NCBI GenBank assembly: GCA_963729935.1
Contig: CAVSPW010000002.1
Span: 1-64,000, forward strand
From: CAIKMD01 sp963729935
GTDB lineage: Bacteria > Pseudomonadota > Alphaproteobacteria > ATCC43930 > CGMCC-115725
Direction of reading: 5' to 3'
DNA: 64,000 nt
Part shown: one piece after another, positions 37,667-46,424 of the stretch
Position numbering within the stretch: position 1 is the stretch's first letter
Layout: the number at the start of each line of letters is the position of its first letter
Program-made: the position numbers and the translations under genes
The notes under the pieces: model-generated
Databases searched by the model: none
What the model saw: the letters and a program-made list of their open reading frames with translations, nothing else
Told to the model about the DNA's origin: nothing

Positions 37667-38938
37667 TCACCGCCGTTTGGCGCGTCGCGCCGAGGCCTTC
37701 GGTCGCGCGGCCCGGATCGAAGCGAGCCGCTTGCGCCCGGCCGGTCTCGCGGCGCGTGCGCCGGCGGATTTTGCTTTGGGCTTCTTCGCCCTGCGCGGCC
37801 AGAGGCGCTTCGAGGCGATCGCGGCGCCTTCGACCATCGCGCGCAGCTTCTTGAACGCGATCTCGGGATCGAGCTTGCCATAGCCGGCAAACGTGCCGAA
37901 GCCGCAATCGGTTCCCGCGATCACGCGTTCGCGCCCGACGATATCGGCGAAGCGGCAGATGCGCTCCGCCACCAGTTCCGGGTGTTCGACATAATTGGTG
38001 GATGTGTCGAGCACGCCGGGGATGAGAATCTTGTCCTCGGGAAGTTTCACGTCGCGCCAGATTTGCCATTCATGCTCGTGGCGCGGATTGGAAGCCTCGA
38101 TCACGAGCGCCGCGGGCTTGGCTTTCAAGACGATCGGCGCGATGTTCGCCAGCGGAATATCGTGATCGTGCGGACCCTCGTAATTGCCCCAGCAGATGTG
38201 CAGGCGCATCGCCTCGCTTGGAATGTTGCGGACGGCGTGATTGAGCACGGCGACATGGTGCCGCGCGCGCTTGAGGAAATCCGCCTCGCTCAGATCCTGA
38301 AAGCCGGTGTGGCGCGCCATGGCGAGATCGGGGCAATCGAGCTGCAGGACGAAGCCGGCGCGCGCGATCGCCTCGTATTCCGCCTCCATCGCGGCGGCGA
38401 CCGCCTCGACGTAGGCGTCATGCGAGGGATAGAACGCGTTCGGCTGGAAGGCGCTGACGAGACCCGGCGACGCCGACGTCATGAACGCGTCGGCGAAGCG
38501 CATACCCGCCAGCGCCGCGCGAAGATTGGCGATGTCCTGCTCGAGCGGCAGCGGATCGCGCAAGGTCACGGGGCCGACGCAATTGGCGCGCCGGAGCGTC
38601 TGGGCACCCGTCATGCGCGTCATCGCCGCGTTGAACGCCGGATAATCGCGCGTGTCGAGCGGCGGCTTGCGCGGCGCATGTCCGGCAAAGCCGGTCAGGC
38701 GATCCGCGATATAGGTCGAATAGCCCGGCTTCGACATTTCTCCGTCATCGACGATGTCGATGCCGGTCTCGATCTGACGGCGGACGATATCGGCGACCGC
38801 CTGCCGGACGCTGCGGTCGAGCTCATCCTGGTCATAGGCTTCGCCCCGATCCTTGAGCATGAGGAGCTCGGCGACGTGCCGGGGACGCGGCAGGCTTCCG
38901 ACATGGGTGGTCAGAATGCGCTCGGTGCTGAGCTTCAC
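37667..38938 (-). CDS. MetE-like methyltransferase-family protein with a basic C-terminal tail
   Basis: A 423-aa protein of the cobalamin-independent methionine synthase / epoxyalkane:CoM transferase superfamily. It has TTHVGSLPRP, IDIVDDGEMSKPGY, FVLQLDCPDLAMARH, LHICWGNYEGPHDHDIPL and a C-terminal GTDCGFGTFAGYG. The His/Cys/Cys zinc ligands are therefore present. The usual fold ends near residue 380 (AAIASKRLW). About 40 further residues are almost entirely Lys, Arg, Ala and Pro, like a histone-H1 tail. It converges with the Rieske oxygenase and is 25 bp downstream of the ABC operon's lipoprotein gene, so may be its last gene. Confidence 0.88.
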   Translation of the reverse strand: MKLSTERILTTHVGSLPRPRHVAELLMLKDRGEAYDQDELDRSVRQAVADIVRRQIETGIDIVDDGEMSKPGYSTYIADRLTGFAGHAPRKPPLDTRDYPAFNAAMTRMTGAQTLRRANCVGPVTLRDPLPLEQDIANLRAALAGMRFADAFMTSASPGLVSAFQPNAFYPSHDAYVEAVAAAMEAEYEAIARAGFVLQLDCPDLAMARHTGFQDLSEADFLKRARHHVAVLNHAVRNIPSEAMRLHICWGNYEGPHDHDIPLANIAPIVLKAKPAALVIEASNPRHEHEWQIWRDVKLPEDKILIPGVLDTSTNYVEHPELVAERICRFADIVGRERVIAGTDCGFGTFAGYGKLDPEIAFKKLRAMVEGAAIASKRLWPRRAKKPKAKSAGARAARPAGRKRLASIRAARPKASARRAKRR

Positions 38939-38963
38939 GTCGCCCTCCCCTCTTGACCGGCGC

Positions 38964-39239
38964 TCACCCGCTATAAGGCGGCGCCTCGCAGCCTTTCGAA
39001 TCGTCGATCGGCACGCCGTGGCGCCACATGCAGCATTCCATGGCGCGCTTCTTCACGCCTTCGGGAATGGCGGCGGCGGCGATTTCCTTCTCGCAGGTGG
39101 CGAGCTGCCACTGATACTTGTTGCCGTAATCGTAAAAGCCGCCATAGGCGTTGCCGTATCGGTCGGAAACCGAGAACACGCCGCAAGCCTGCAGAACGAC
39201 GGCGCTGAACAGAACGAGAAACCCGAATTGCCATTTCAT
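38964..39239 (-). CDS. Small cysteine-rich lipoprotein
   Basis: A 91-aa precursor with lipobox AVVLQAC (Cys19). The mature part, rich in Tyr and Gly (VSDRYGNAYGGFYDYGNKYQ), has four further cysteines (TCEKE, ECCMW, GCEAPP). The start at 39239 is supported by an ATGA overlap with the permease stop (39239..39236). I know no family. Its place at the end of an ABC importer operon suggests an envelope accessory role. Confidence 0.7.
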   Translation of the reverse strand: MKWQFGFLVLFSAVVLQACGVFSVSDRYGNAYGGFYDYGNKYQWQLATCEKEIAAAAIPEGVKKRAMECCMWRHGVPIDDSKGCEAPPYSG

Positions 39240-40012
39240 GACGATTTCCACGGAATGACGAGGCGCTCGACCTCGACGAACAAGGTCGAGGTGATGACGC
39301 CGAGAATGCCGATCGTGACGATGCCAACGAACATGGCGTCGACTTGCAACAGCTCCCAGGAAGACCAGATGAGATAGCCGATCCCGCTCTTGGCGGCAAC
39401 GAACTCTGCTGCCGTGCCGATGATGAAGGAAATCGCCAGCGCGACGCGCAGTCCGGCAAAGATCAGAGGCAGCGCGCCGAAGAACACCACGCGCGTGAAC
39501 ATGACCCCGGGGCTGGCGCCGTAATTGCGCGCGACGTCGATATAAATTTTGTCGATATTGGACGCGCCGGCATAAGCATTGACGATCACCGGGAAGAAGG
39601 CGCCGATCGCCACGACGACGATCTTCGAGGTCTCGCCGAAGCCGAAGGCGAGCAGGATGAGCGGCATGAGCGCGAGCTTCGGGATCGGAAAGAGCGCCGC
39701 GATCAGCGGATCGACCACGATACGAACCCCGCGCCACATCGCCATCAGCAATCCCAGCGCGACGCCGGGAATCGCGCCCAAGAGATAGCCGGCGACGATG
39801 CGCCATAAGGTCACCGCCGTGTCCCAGGGCAATTCGCCCGAGACGCACAGGAGATAAAACCGCTCGGCGATATCCGACGGCGCCGGCACGAAACGGCGAT
39901 CGCCGAGGCCCGCGCGGATCGCGAGCTCCCACAGCACCAAAAGACCGATCGGCGACAGCAGGTACAGCAATCGTTCCTGCCGCACCTGGCGGGCGGCTTG
40001 GCTGCGGCTCAT
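39236..40012 (-). CDS. ABC transporter permease (TauC/SsuC-like)
   Basis: A 258-aa inner-membrane permease with about six helices. The cytoplasmic coupling loop is VARNYGASPGVMFTRVVFFGALPLIFAGLR, the EAA loop of the binding-protein-dependent nitrate/sulfonate/taurine family. It forms the channel with the ATPase encoded just upstream (4-bp ATGA overlap) and is served by the three binding proteins of the operon. The substrate is unknown. Confidence 0.92.
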   Translation of the reverse strand: MSRSQAARQVRQERLLYLLSPIGLLVLWELAIRAGLGDRRFVPAPSDIAERFYLLCVSGELPWDTAVTLWRIVAGYLLGAIPGVALGLLMAMWRGVRIVVDPLIAALFPIPKLALMPLILLAFGFGETSKIVVVAIGAFFPVIVNAYAGASNIDKIYIDVARNYGASPGVMFTRVVFFGALPLIFAGLRVALAISFIIGTAAEFVAAKSGIGYLIWSSWELLQVDAMFVGIVTIGILGVITSTLFVEVERLVIPWKSS

Positions 40013-40815
40013 GCCGAATCCTCGCCGGCGCGCGCGCGATTGACCTCGTCCTCGAGCACGCGCCAGATCTTGAGTTTCAGGTTGGCGAAGGTCGGCGTCA
40101 CGCTGAGTTCCATCAAATTACGCGGATGCGGAAAGGGAATATCGATGATCTCCTTGATGCGGCCCGGATGCGCCGTCATCACCGCCGCACGGTCGCCCAG
40201 GAACAGCGCTTCGTCGATCGAGTGGGTGATATAGACCACGGTCTTGCCGGTCGTCTCCCATATCCTCACCAGCTCTTCCTGGAGGATCGTGCGATTTTGC
40301 GCGTCGAGCGCGGCGAAAGGCTCGTCCATGAGCAGGACCGACGGATCGGTCACGAAGGCGCGCGCGATCGCGCCGCGCTGGCGCATCCCGCCGGAAAGCT
40401 GATGCGGAAAATGCCGCCGGAACTTCGAGAGGCCGACGAGGCGCATCGCGGCCTCGACGCGCGGCGCCCGCTCGACCGCCGGCATGCCGCGCGTCATCAG
40501 CCCGAAGCCGACATTTTCCTCGACCGACATCCAGGGAAAGAGACCGCTTTCCTGAAACACCATGGCGTTCTCGACCGCCCAGCCGGCGGAGTCGATCGTG
40601 ACCGTCCCGCTCGTCTGGTGGTCGAGCCCGGCCAGAATGCGCAGCAAGGTGGACTTGCCGCAGCCCGAAGGCCCGACGATGCACAGGAACTCGCCGGCAG
40701 CGATCGAAAGATCGATCTCGGTGAGCGCCTGCACCGAGCCGCGCGGCCCCTCGAAAGACCGCGCCAGCCCTTCGATCTCGATCCGCGCACCCCTGCGCGG
40801 CGGTTCAACTGCCAT
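40009..40815 (-). CDS. ABC transporter ATP-binding protein (SsuB/TauB-like)
   Basis: A 268-aa ATPase with Walker A GPSGCGKST, Q-loop MVFQESGLFPWM, signature LSGGMRQR, Walker B VLLMDEPFAALD and switch His in VVYITHSIDEAL. It is the cytoplasmic energiser of the permease at 39236..40012 and overlaps it by ATGA. It belongs to the nitrate/sulfonate/taurine/NMT1 importer class. Confidence 0.94.
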   Translation of the reverse strand: MAVEPPRRGARIEIEGLARSFEGPRGSVQALTEIDLSIAAGEFLCIVGPSGCGKSTLLRILAGLDHQTSGTVTIDSAGWAVENAMVFQESGLFPWMSVEENVGFGLMTRGMPAVERAPRVEAAMRLVGLSKFRRHFPHQLSGGMRQRGAIARAFVTDPSVLLMDEPFAALDAQNRTILQEELVRIWETTGKTVVYITHSIDEALFLGDRAAVMTAHPGRIKEIIDIPFPHPRNLMELSVTPTFANLKLKIWRVLEDEVNRARAGEDSA

Positions 40816-40831
40816 TCTGCTCCTGCCTTGG

Positions 40832-41386
40832 TCAGACGAGAGGCTCGGCGCCGTCGATCAGGACGAAGCAGATGCGGCACGGCTCCTTGCCGCGATTGAC
40901 CCAGGCGTGATTCGTCGCCTGCTGCACGAGGATGTCGCCCGCCTTCAAATGAACCTCCGTATCGTCGAGCAGCATGTCGATCTCGCCGGAGAGGATGATC
41001 GCATAGTCGATGGTGCAGGTGCGATGCATGCCGGGATGCCGCGGCGGGCGGACGCCCTTCGGCGCGTGATGCTCGCCGCCCAAGAGCTTGACCATGTGAT
41101 CATTGGGCAGTTTCGCCGCCGCCTCGGATTCGGGCGGAATGTCGAGCACGCGAATGACCGAGCCGCCGGGGGGCGGCGCGATGCGCAGTTCGATCGCGCC
41201 GCGATCCTTGTCGCCCCTCATATCCGCGGGGTTCTTGTCGGTGACCCAAATGCGCTGCTGCATCGCGCCGCTGTCGGGACGCACCGTCTTGTAAGGCGTG
41301 TCGCCATCGATGATCGCGATCGCCTTGCCGGTCGCATCGTGGCCGGTGACGACCCGGCGGACGGGACTGAAGGGGGTGATGCCCAT
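40832..41386 (-). CDS. Cupin-domain protein
   Basis: A 184-aa protein whose C-terminal half is a single cupin barrel, GMHRTCTIDYAIILSGEIDMLLDD through LKAGDILVQQATNHAWVN. The His and Glu positions fit a metal site. It resembles small cupins that act on or sense catabolic intermediates. A strong AGGAG precedes the ATG. It lies between the binding-protein genes and the ATPase in one transcription unit, so it may process the transported compound. Confidence 0.85.
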   Translation of the reverse strand: MGITPFSPVRRVVTGHDATGKAIAIIDGDTPYKTVRPDSGAMQQRIWVTDKNPADMRGDKDRGAIELRIAPPPGGSVIRVLDIPPESEAAAKLPNDHMVKLLGGEHHAPKGVRPPRHPGMHRTCTIDYAIILSGEIDMLLDDTEVHLKAGDILVQQATNHAWVNRGKEPCRICFVLIDGAEPLV

Positions 41387-41412
41387 GTCTTGCTCTCCTC
41401 TTTGTTTGATGC

Positions 41413-41434
41413 CGGCCGGTCAACCGACCGGCCG
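41413..41434 (-). promoter_or_regulatory. Intercistronic stem-loop between binding-protein and cupin genes
   Basis: CGGCCGGTC-AACC-GACCGGCCG forms a perfect 9-bp stem with a 4-nt loop. No T-run follows in the minus direction. It lies after the third binding-protein stop and before the cupin ribosome site. It probably slows 3' decay, or partly stops transcription, so that binding proteins are made in excess of the membrane components. Confidence 0.6.
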
Positions 41435-41460
41435 CGCGGTTGTACTCGAATGAACGCCGT

Positions 41461-42513
41461 TCAGCGGCAACCGCGCGCCTGGCTGTTCTTGTTCTCGACG
41501 ACGAAAGGACCCAGCCGGCGCGCCGCCTCTTCGGCGTAGCTCGTATCGATCAGTTGCGCGATCGGAAATTTCTGTTTGATGAAACCTTCCTTGAAGAACC
41601 AGTCCTGAATATCCAAGACGCTCGCGGGATCCATGCGTCCGTTGGGGTCGCGCGAGGGCCAGGGATATTTGTCGATGACCTCGCGATTGGAAACGCCGTT
41701 CTTGAGCAGCAGATCCACCACATAGGCCCGGTTTGGACCGCCGTGATAGGCTTGGCAATATTCGCGAATCCCGCGCGCCGAGGCCAGAAAGAAATCATGC
41801 GCGAGCGCGCGGTGTTCGCGAGCCCAATCGGCGTTGATGACGTAGCCGACGGCCGCGAGCGGCGTCGGCGCGATCACCGCGTCGGGATCGACCAGATTCC
41901 ACCCCAGGCCTCGCGCCAGGGCCACGTCGCTGAACGGGGGGATCGACACCGCGGCGTCGACCGCCCTGTTGGTGAGCGCCACGCCCATTTGCGGGAAGGG
42001 AATGTAGGTGACCTCCACATCCTTGAAGGTGAGACCCGCCGTCTCCAAGGTCTTGCCGAGCTCGTAGGCGAGGATCGCGCCGGGGGCAACGATGGCGATC
42101 CTGCGGCCCTTCAGGTCCTTGACCGATTGGATCACGCCTTTCAGATCGTTCCGCACCATGATGGCGTGGTGGAGCGGGCTCGAGCCGCGCTCGCTCGCCA
42201 TGATGACCGGCAAGCCTTGGCTCAGCGCGTTCCAGTAATTCGACGCCAAGCCGCCTTCGATCACCTGCAGGCGGTTGCCCGCGACCAGCGACATCGCGCT
42301 TGCCGCGGAATCGACGTTTTGAATCTCGACATCGATCCCGAGCTCGCGGTACCAGCCCTTGTCCTTGGCGATGTAGGTGGCCGCCGCCGGCAGGCTCGGC
42401 ACCATCCCGAGCGCGACCTTCTGCAGCGCGTCGGCCGCCTGCGCCTCATTGGGCGGCGCGAGCATCAGAAGAAGCGCGGCGGCGGCAGCGGCGTGATGGA
42501 GACGAATGCGCAT
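41461..42513 (-). CDS. NMT1/SsuA-like periplasmic binding protein, copy 3 of 3
   Basis: A 350-aa type-2 binding protein with signal RLHHAAAAAALLLMLAPPNEAQA, then VALGMVPSLPAAATYIAKDKGWYRELGIDVEI, typical of the NMT1/THI5/SsuA class. It is 17 bp after the second copy's stop. The start at 42513 has GAGG at good spacing. The mature protein has only two cysteines, in REYCQAYHGGPNR and at the end (ARGCR). Matching positions occur in the other two copies. It differs most from them, for instance having GG in place of HH in the Cys motif. Confidence 0.9.
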   Translation of the reverse strand: MRIRLHHAAAAAALLLMLAPPNEAQAADALQKVALGMVPSLPAAATYIAKDKGWYRELGIDVEIQNVDSAASAMSLVAGNRLQVIEGGLASNYWNALSQGLPVIMASERGSSPLHHAIMVRNDLKGVIQSVKDLKGRRIAIVAPGAILAYELGKTLETAGLTFKDVEVTYIPFPQMGVALTNRAVDAAVSIPPFSDVALARGLGWNLVDPDAVIAPTPLAAVGYVINADWAREHRALAHDFFLASARGIREYCQAYHGGPNRAYVVDLLLKNGVSNREVIDKYPWPSRDPNGRMDPASVLDIQDWFFKEGFIKQKFPIAQLIDTSYAEEAARRLGPFVVENKNSQARGCR

Positions 42514-42529
42514 GACCGGCCTCGGTGCG

Positions 42530-43573
42530 TCAGCGGCAGCTCGGCAACGTATCCGTCTTGTTGACGACCTCGAAGGGCCCGAGCGTCTTCGCCACATAGT
42601 CGGCATAGCTGGTGTCGACCAAGCGCTCGGCCGGGAATTTCTTCGCGATCATCCCCTCTTTGAAGAACCAGTCCTGGATATCGAGCGCGGTCGCCGGATC
42701 CATGCGCCCGTTCGGATCGCGGCCTTGCCACGGAATCCGGTCGAGCAGGGCACGGTCGGACATGACCTTGTACTTGATCATGATGTCCATGATCTCGCCG
42801 CGATTGGGGCCATGATGATAGGCTTGGCAATAGTCGCGGGTGCCGCGCGCGATCGCGACGAAGAATTTCCGCGCGATATCCTTGTTCTTCGCGGCCCAGT
42901 CGGTGTTGATCTGATAGGCGATGCTCGCCAGCGGATAGGGCTTCAGCGTGTCGTCGATCGAACCGATCTCGAACATCAAGCCCTGCTCCTTCGCCACGTT
43001 GACGAAGGGCGGGATGTCTTCGGCGGCGTCGACGGCGCCGTTCTTGAAGGCGATCGCCATCTGGGGGAACGGAATGTATTTGACGTCCACATCCTTCAGC
43101 GTGAGACCGGAGGCTTCGAGCATCTTGCCGAGCTCGTAGATGGTCAGCGAGCCGGGGCCGTTGACGGCGACCGAATGTCCCTTGAGGTCGGCGACGGTCT
43201 TGATCTTGTCCTTCATGTTGGGCGGGACGACGATCTTGTGGTTCGTCGGACGCGAGCCGCGCTCGAAAGCGACGATGACCGGCAGATTCTTCGCGAGCGC
43301 GTTCCAATACCCGGCCGAGTAGCCGCCTTCGACCACCTGGAATTGGTTGGTGGCAAGGCTCGCCATGGCATCGGCCGCCGAGGCGAGATTGGCGATCTCG
43401 ACTTCGATGCCGGCATCGCGGAAATAGCCCTTCGCATCGGCAATATAGGTGCCGGCCGCGGCGATCCCCGGCACGCTGCCGATCACGACTTTGGCTTGCG
43501 CCTGCGCCGGATGCGGCACCGCCGCCGCAAGCGCGAGAAGGCCGGCGACGTAATAAAACCAACGCGCGATCAT
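42530..43573 (-). CDS. NMT1/SsuA-like periplasmic binding protein, copy 2 of 3
   Basis: A 347-aa precursor with signal ARWFYYVAGLLALAAAVPHPA. The mature part VVIGSVPGIAAAGTYIADAKGYFRDAGIEVEI is close to copy 1. The ATG at 43573 is chosen for the GGGGGA just upstream; an in-frame GTG at 43585 would remove that spacing. Its only mature cysteines are in RDYCQAYHHGPNR and the terminal PSCR. It lies 18 bp after the copy-1 stop. All three are expected to feed the single permease/ATPase pair in the operon. Confidence 0.9.
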   Translation of the reverse strand: MIARWFYYVAGLLALAAAVPHPAQAQAKVVIGSVPGIAAAGTYIADAKGYFRDAGIEVEIANLASAADAMASLATNQFQVVEGGYSAGYWNALAKNLPVIVAFERGSRPTNHKIVVPPNMKDKIKTVADLKGHSVAVNGPGSLTIYELGKMLEASGLTLKDVDVKYIPFPQMAIAFKNGAVDAAEDIPPFVNVAKEQGLMFEIGSIDDTLKPYPLASIAYQINTDWAAKNKDIARKFFVAIARGTRDYCQAYHHGPNRGEIMDIMIKYKVMSDRALLDRIPWQGRDPNGRMDPATALDIQDWFFKEGMIAKKFPAERLVDTSYADYVAKTLGPFEVVNKTDTLPSCR

Positions 43574-43591
43574 GTTTTCCCCCACACGCGC

Positions 43592-44683
43592 TCAGCGGCA
43601 GCCGCCGAGCTTGCTGTCCTTGTTGATGACGTGGAACGCACCGAGCTTTTTCGCCGCCTGATCGGCGTAGCTGGCGTCGACCAGCTGCTGCGCGGTGAAT
43701 TTCTTCTTGATCAACCCTTCTTTGAAGTACCAATCCTGGATATCGAGCAGGCTGGCGGCGTTGAACCGGCCATTGGGATTGCGCGCCTGCCAGGGAAACT
43801 TGTCGAGCGAATCGTGATCGCCGGCAACGCCGTATTTGATCATGATGTCGATCACTTCGTCGCGGTTCGCCCCGTGATGATAGGCTTGGCAATAGTCGCG
43901 CGTGCCGCGGGCAAGGGCCACGAACAGGCGGTGCGCGAGGTCGCTGTTCTGCTTGGCCCAATCGGTATTGATGACATAAAGCGCGACCGAGACCGGCGCC
44001 GGTTTCAGATATTCGTCGGTGTCGATCCAGTTGACCCCGAGCCCCTTCTCGATCGCCAGATCCCCGAAGGGCGGAACATCGACGGCCGCATCGACCGCGC
44101 CGTTTTGCAGCGCGATGCCCATCTGCGAAAAGCCGATATATTTGATCTCGACGTCCTTGAAAGTGAGGCCCGCGCTGCCGAGCACTTTGTAGAGATCGTA
44201 GCCGATGATCGAGCCGGGCGCGTTGAGCGCCACGACGCGGCCTTTCAGATCGGCGATCTTCTTGATCTTGTCCTTCATCGCCGGGCTCAACAGAATATGA
44301 TGATTGAGCGGCGTGGATCCGCCTTCGAACGCGACCGTCACCGGCAGGCCCTGCGCGAGCCCGTTCCAATAGGCGGCCGAGAAGCCGCCCTGCGCCACCT
44401 GGATGCGCCCGCTCGCAAGCAAGGGCATCGCCGTGCTCACGGAGTTGATTTTCTGGATCTCGGCATCGATCCCCGCTTCGCGCAGATATCCCTTGGCATC
44501 GGCGATGTAGGTCGAGGCCGAAGCGACGGTCGGAACCGTTGCGATGATGACGTGCGCGGGCTGCTGCGCCAGCGCGCTCGTTGCCGGCCCGAGCGCGAGC
44601 AGACAGACAAGCAAGTTTCGGATCGTGCGCAGTTGAAACCTCCCGTTCGGCTTGGTTTGCGTTGCCATCGGTGGCGCCCGCAT
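43592..44683 (-). CDS. NMT1/SsuA-like periplasmic binding protein, copy 1 of 3
   Basis: A 363-aa precursor with a longer N-terminal basic region before signal RNLLVCLLALGPATSALA, and mature start QQPAHVIIATVPTVASASTYIADAKGYLREAGID. It is first in the operon. The ATG at 44683 has AAGGA upstream at 10 nt; Met6 is an alternative. Exactly two mature cysteines, in RDYCQAYHHGANR and the terminal LGGCR, suggest a disulfide. The domain order LLASGRIQVAQGGFSAAYWNG and IDIMIKYGVAGD is shared with copies 2 and 3, so the three arose by tandem duplication. Confidence 0.9.
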   Translation of the reverse strand: MRAPPMATQTKPNGRFQLRTIRNLLVCLLALGPATSALAQQPAHVIIATVPTVASASTYIADAKGYLREAGIDAEIQKINSVSTAMPLLASGRIQVAQGGFSAAYWNGLAQGLPVTVAFEGGSTPLNHHILLSPAMKDKIKKIADLKGRVVALNAPGSIIGYDLYKVLGSAGLTFKDVEIKYIGFSQMGIALQNGAVDAAVDVPPFGDLAIEKGLGVNWIDTDEYLKPAPVSVALYVINTDWAKQNSDLAHRLFVALARGTRDYCQAYHHGANRDEVIDIMIKYGVAGDHDSLDKFPWQARNPNGRFNAASLLDIQDWYFKEGLIKKKFTAQQLVDASYADQAAKKLGAFHVINKDSKLGGCR

Positions 44684-44993
44684 TGGCGGCCGATCCTTGT
44701 TGAGGCGGCATGGCTTGTCAAGGCATCGTCGCCGCCGCGCAAGGACCGCGAGAGTACCCGCGACCGGTGTTCGGAAAAATGACGCCGCTCTCGCGTTGCG
44801 CGCGCCAAGCGCGCGCCAAGCGCGCGCCGCGAGCCACCGCCTCCGCCCGACCGCGATCGTCGGAGATCGGCGACGCGCCCTTCGGCGGATCGGATGCGAT
44901 GGTCTCGAATGTGATTATCATGCCGCGGGCAAAGCGCTTAAGATGCGCCGCGTCGAGCAAAAAAGAATGAACCCAGATGGGAAGGAAGCGCAG
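44684..44993. other. 310-bp divergent control region without a gene
   Basis: This gap separates the three-binding-protein operon (minus) from the LivK-like gene (plus). It contains an 11-bp tandem repeat (44799-44828) and a short TGATTATCA palindrome (44912-44920). A reading frame continuous with the LivK-like gene crosses much of it, but its composition and lack of a signal-peptide context argue against coding. I could not pick out a convincing promoter. Confidence 0.6.
44799..44828. repeat. 11-bp tandem repeat, about 2.7 copies
   Basis: The unit CGCGCGCCAAG occurs at 44799-44809 and 44810-44820, then 8 bases of a third copy follow. It lies in the divergent gap between two binding-protein genes. 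Confidence 0.85.
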
Positions 44994-46247
44994 ATGAACA
45001 CCGAATTCAAAGCCCGAGGTCTGTGCCAAACTATTCTGGGGATCGGCCTGGCCTGGGCGCTTGCCGTACCGGCTTGGGCGGCGGACCCGATCAAGATCGG
45101 TTTCAGCATCGAGGAGACCGGCGGCCTCGCCGCGAACGGCAAGCCGGCGCTTTTGGCAATGGAGATCTGGGCCGAGGACGTGAATGCCAAGGGCGGGCTG
45201 TTGGGCCGGCCGGTCCAGCTCGTCCATTACGACGACCAGAGCAACCCGGCGAACGTGCCCGGCATCTACACCAAGCTTCTGGACGTCGACAAAGTCGATC
45301 TGGTCGTCAGCTCCTACGCCACCGGACTCATCGCGCCGGCGCTGCCGGTCGTCATGCAGCACAACATGCTGTTTCCCGCCCTGCTCGGGCTCGCCGTGAA
45401 CAACGAGTTCCACTACCCGCGATACTTCGCGATGATCCCCGCGGGCCCCAACGCCAAGACCGCCTTCACCGCCGGCTTCTTCAACATCGCCATGGCGCAG
45501 AACCCGAAGCCAAAGACGATCGCGATCGCGTCCGCCGACATCGAATTCGCGCACAACGCCGCGGATGGCGCGCGCGACACCGCCAAGGCCGACGGCTTGA
45601 AGATCGTCTACGACAAGACCTATCCCGGAAACATCACCGATTGCGCGCCGGTTGTGCGCGCGATCCAGGCGTCCAATCCGGACGTCGTGCTGATCGCGTC
45701 CTACGTCACCGATTCCGCGTGCATGGCCCGCGCGGTGAAGGAGGTCGGCTACAAGCCGAAGATGATGGGCGGCGCGATGGTCGGGCTGCAAGCGACGGCG
45801 ATCAAGCAACAGCTCGGCTCCGCTCTCAACGGCTTCGTCGTCTTCGATATCTGGCAGCCGGCCAAGACGATGATGTTCCCGGGCGTCGCCGAAGTGCTGG
45901 AGAAATATCAGGCGCGGGCCAAGGCGGCCGGCACCGATCCGCTCGGCTATTACATGGTCCCGATCAGCTATGGCTATATGCAACTCGTGCAGCAGGCGGT
46001 CGAAGGCACCAAGAGCCTCGACCAGGACAAGCTCGCCGCGTATTTCCGCTCGCATACCTTTCACACCGTGTACGGCGACATCGCATTCGGCAAGGACGGG
46101 GAATGGGCGCAGTCGCGCATGCTGATGGTGCAGTTCCAGGGCATCACGGGGAACGACCTCGATCAATTCAAGGACCCGAAGAAGACCGTCATCCTCGACC
46201 CGCCGGCCTTCAAATCGGGCAACCCAATTTTCCCGTTCGGAGGATAG
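44994..46247 (+). CDS. LivK-like periplasmic binding protein
   Basis: A 417-aa type-1 binding protein with signal TILGIGLAWALAVPAWA and mature opening ADPIKIGFSIEETGGLAANG. Family features include GGLLGRPVQLVHYDDQSNPA and the hinge region around YVTDSACMARAVKEVGY. It should bind an amino acid, amide or small aromatic/dicarboxylic acid for a LivHMGF-type importer, none of which is encoded nearby. The ATG at 44994 follows GGAAGGAAG. Upstream codons in the same frame are not part of the protein. Confidence 0.9.
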   Translation: MNTEFKARGLCQTILGIGLAWALAVPAWAADPIKIGFSIEETGGLAANGKPALLAMEIWAEDVNAKGGLLGRPVQLVHYDDQSNPANVPGIYTKLLDVDKVDLVVSSYATGLIAPALPVVMQHNMLFPALLGLAVNNEFHYPRYFAMIPAGPNAKTAFTAGFFNIAMAQNPKPKTIAIASADIEFAHNAADGARDTAKADGLKIVYDKTYPGNITDCAPVVRAIQASNPDVVLIASYVTDSACMARAVKEVGYKPKMMGGAMVGLQATAIKQQLGSALNGFVVFDIWQPAKTMMFPGVAEVLEKYQARAKAAGTDPLGYYMVPISYGYMQLVQQAVEGTKSLDQDKLAAYFRSHTFHTVYGDIAFGKDGEWAQSRMLMVQFQGITGNDLDQFKDPKKTVILDPPAFKSGNPIFPFGG

Positions 46248-46424
46248 AGACGCCGCGCGCCGCAACGCGGGAGGCCGTCGACGCCGTTCCATGCGGAACC
46301 GCGGTCTCGGCGGCCGTCCCGCCGCTGCTTCATTTGTAAGCTGAAGACCAGGGCTTAAACGACTAGACGGAAGCGGGAACCTGCGCGAAACTACGTACAC
46401 TTATGCCGAGGCACCCGGAGGGTG

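Noticed and set aside
42506..44782. 758-codon open frame opposite the binding-protein genes
   Set aside because: It mirrors two or three separate genes with signal peptides, so it is a product of codon bias.
44718..46400. 560-codon open frame opposite the LivK-like gene
   Set aside because: Antisense to a clear binding protein; no domain and no ribosome site.
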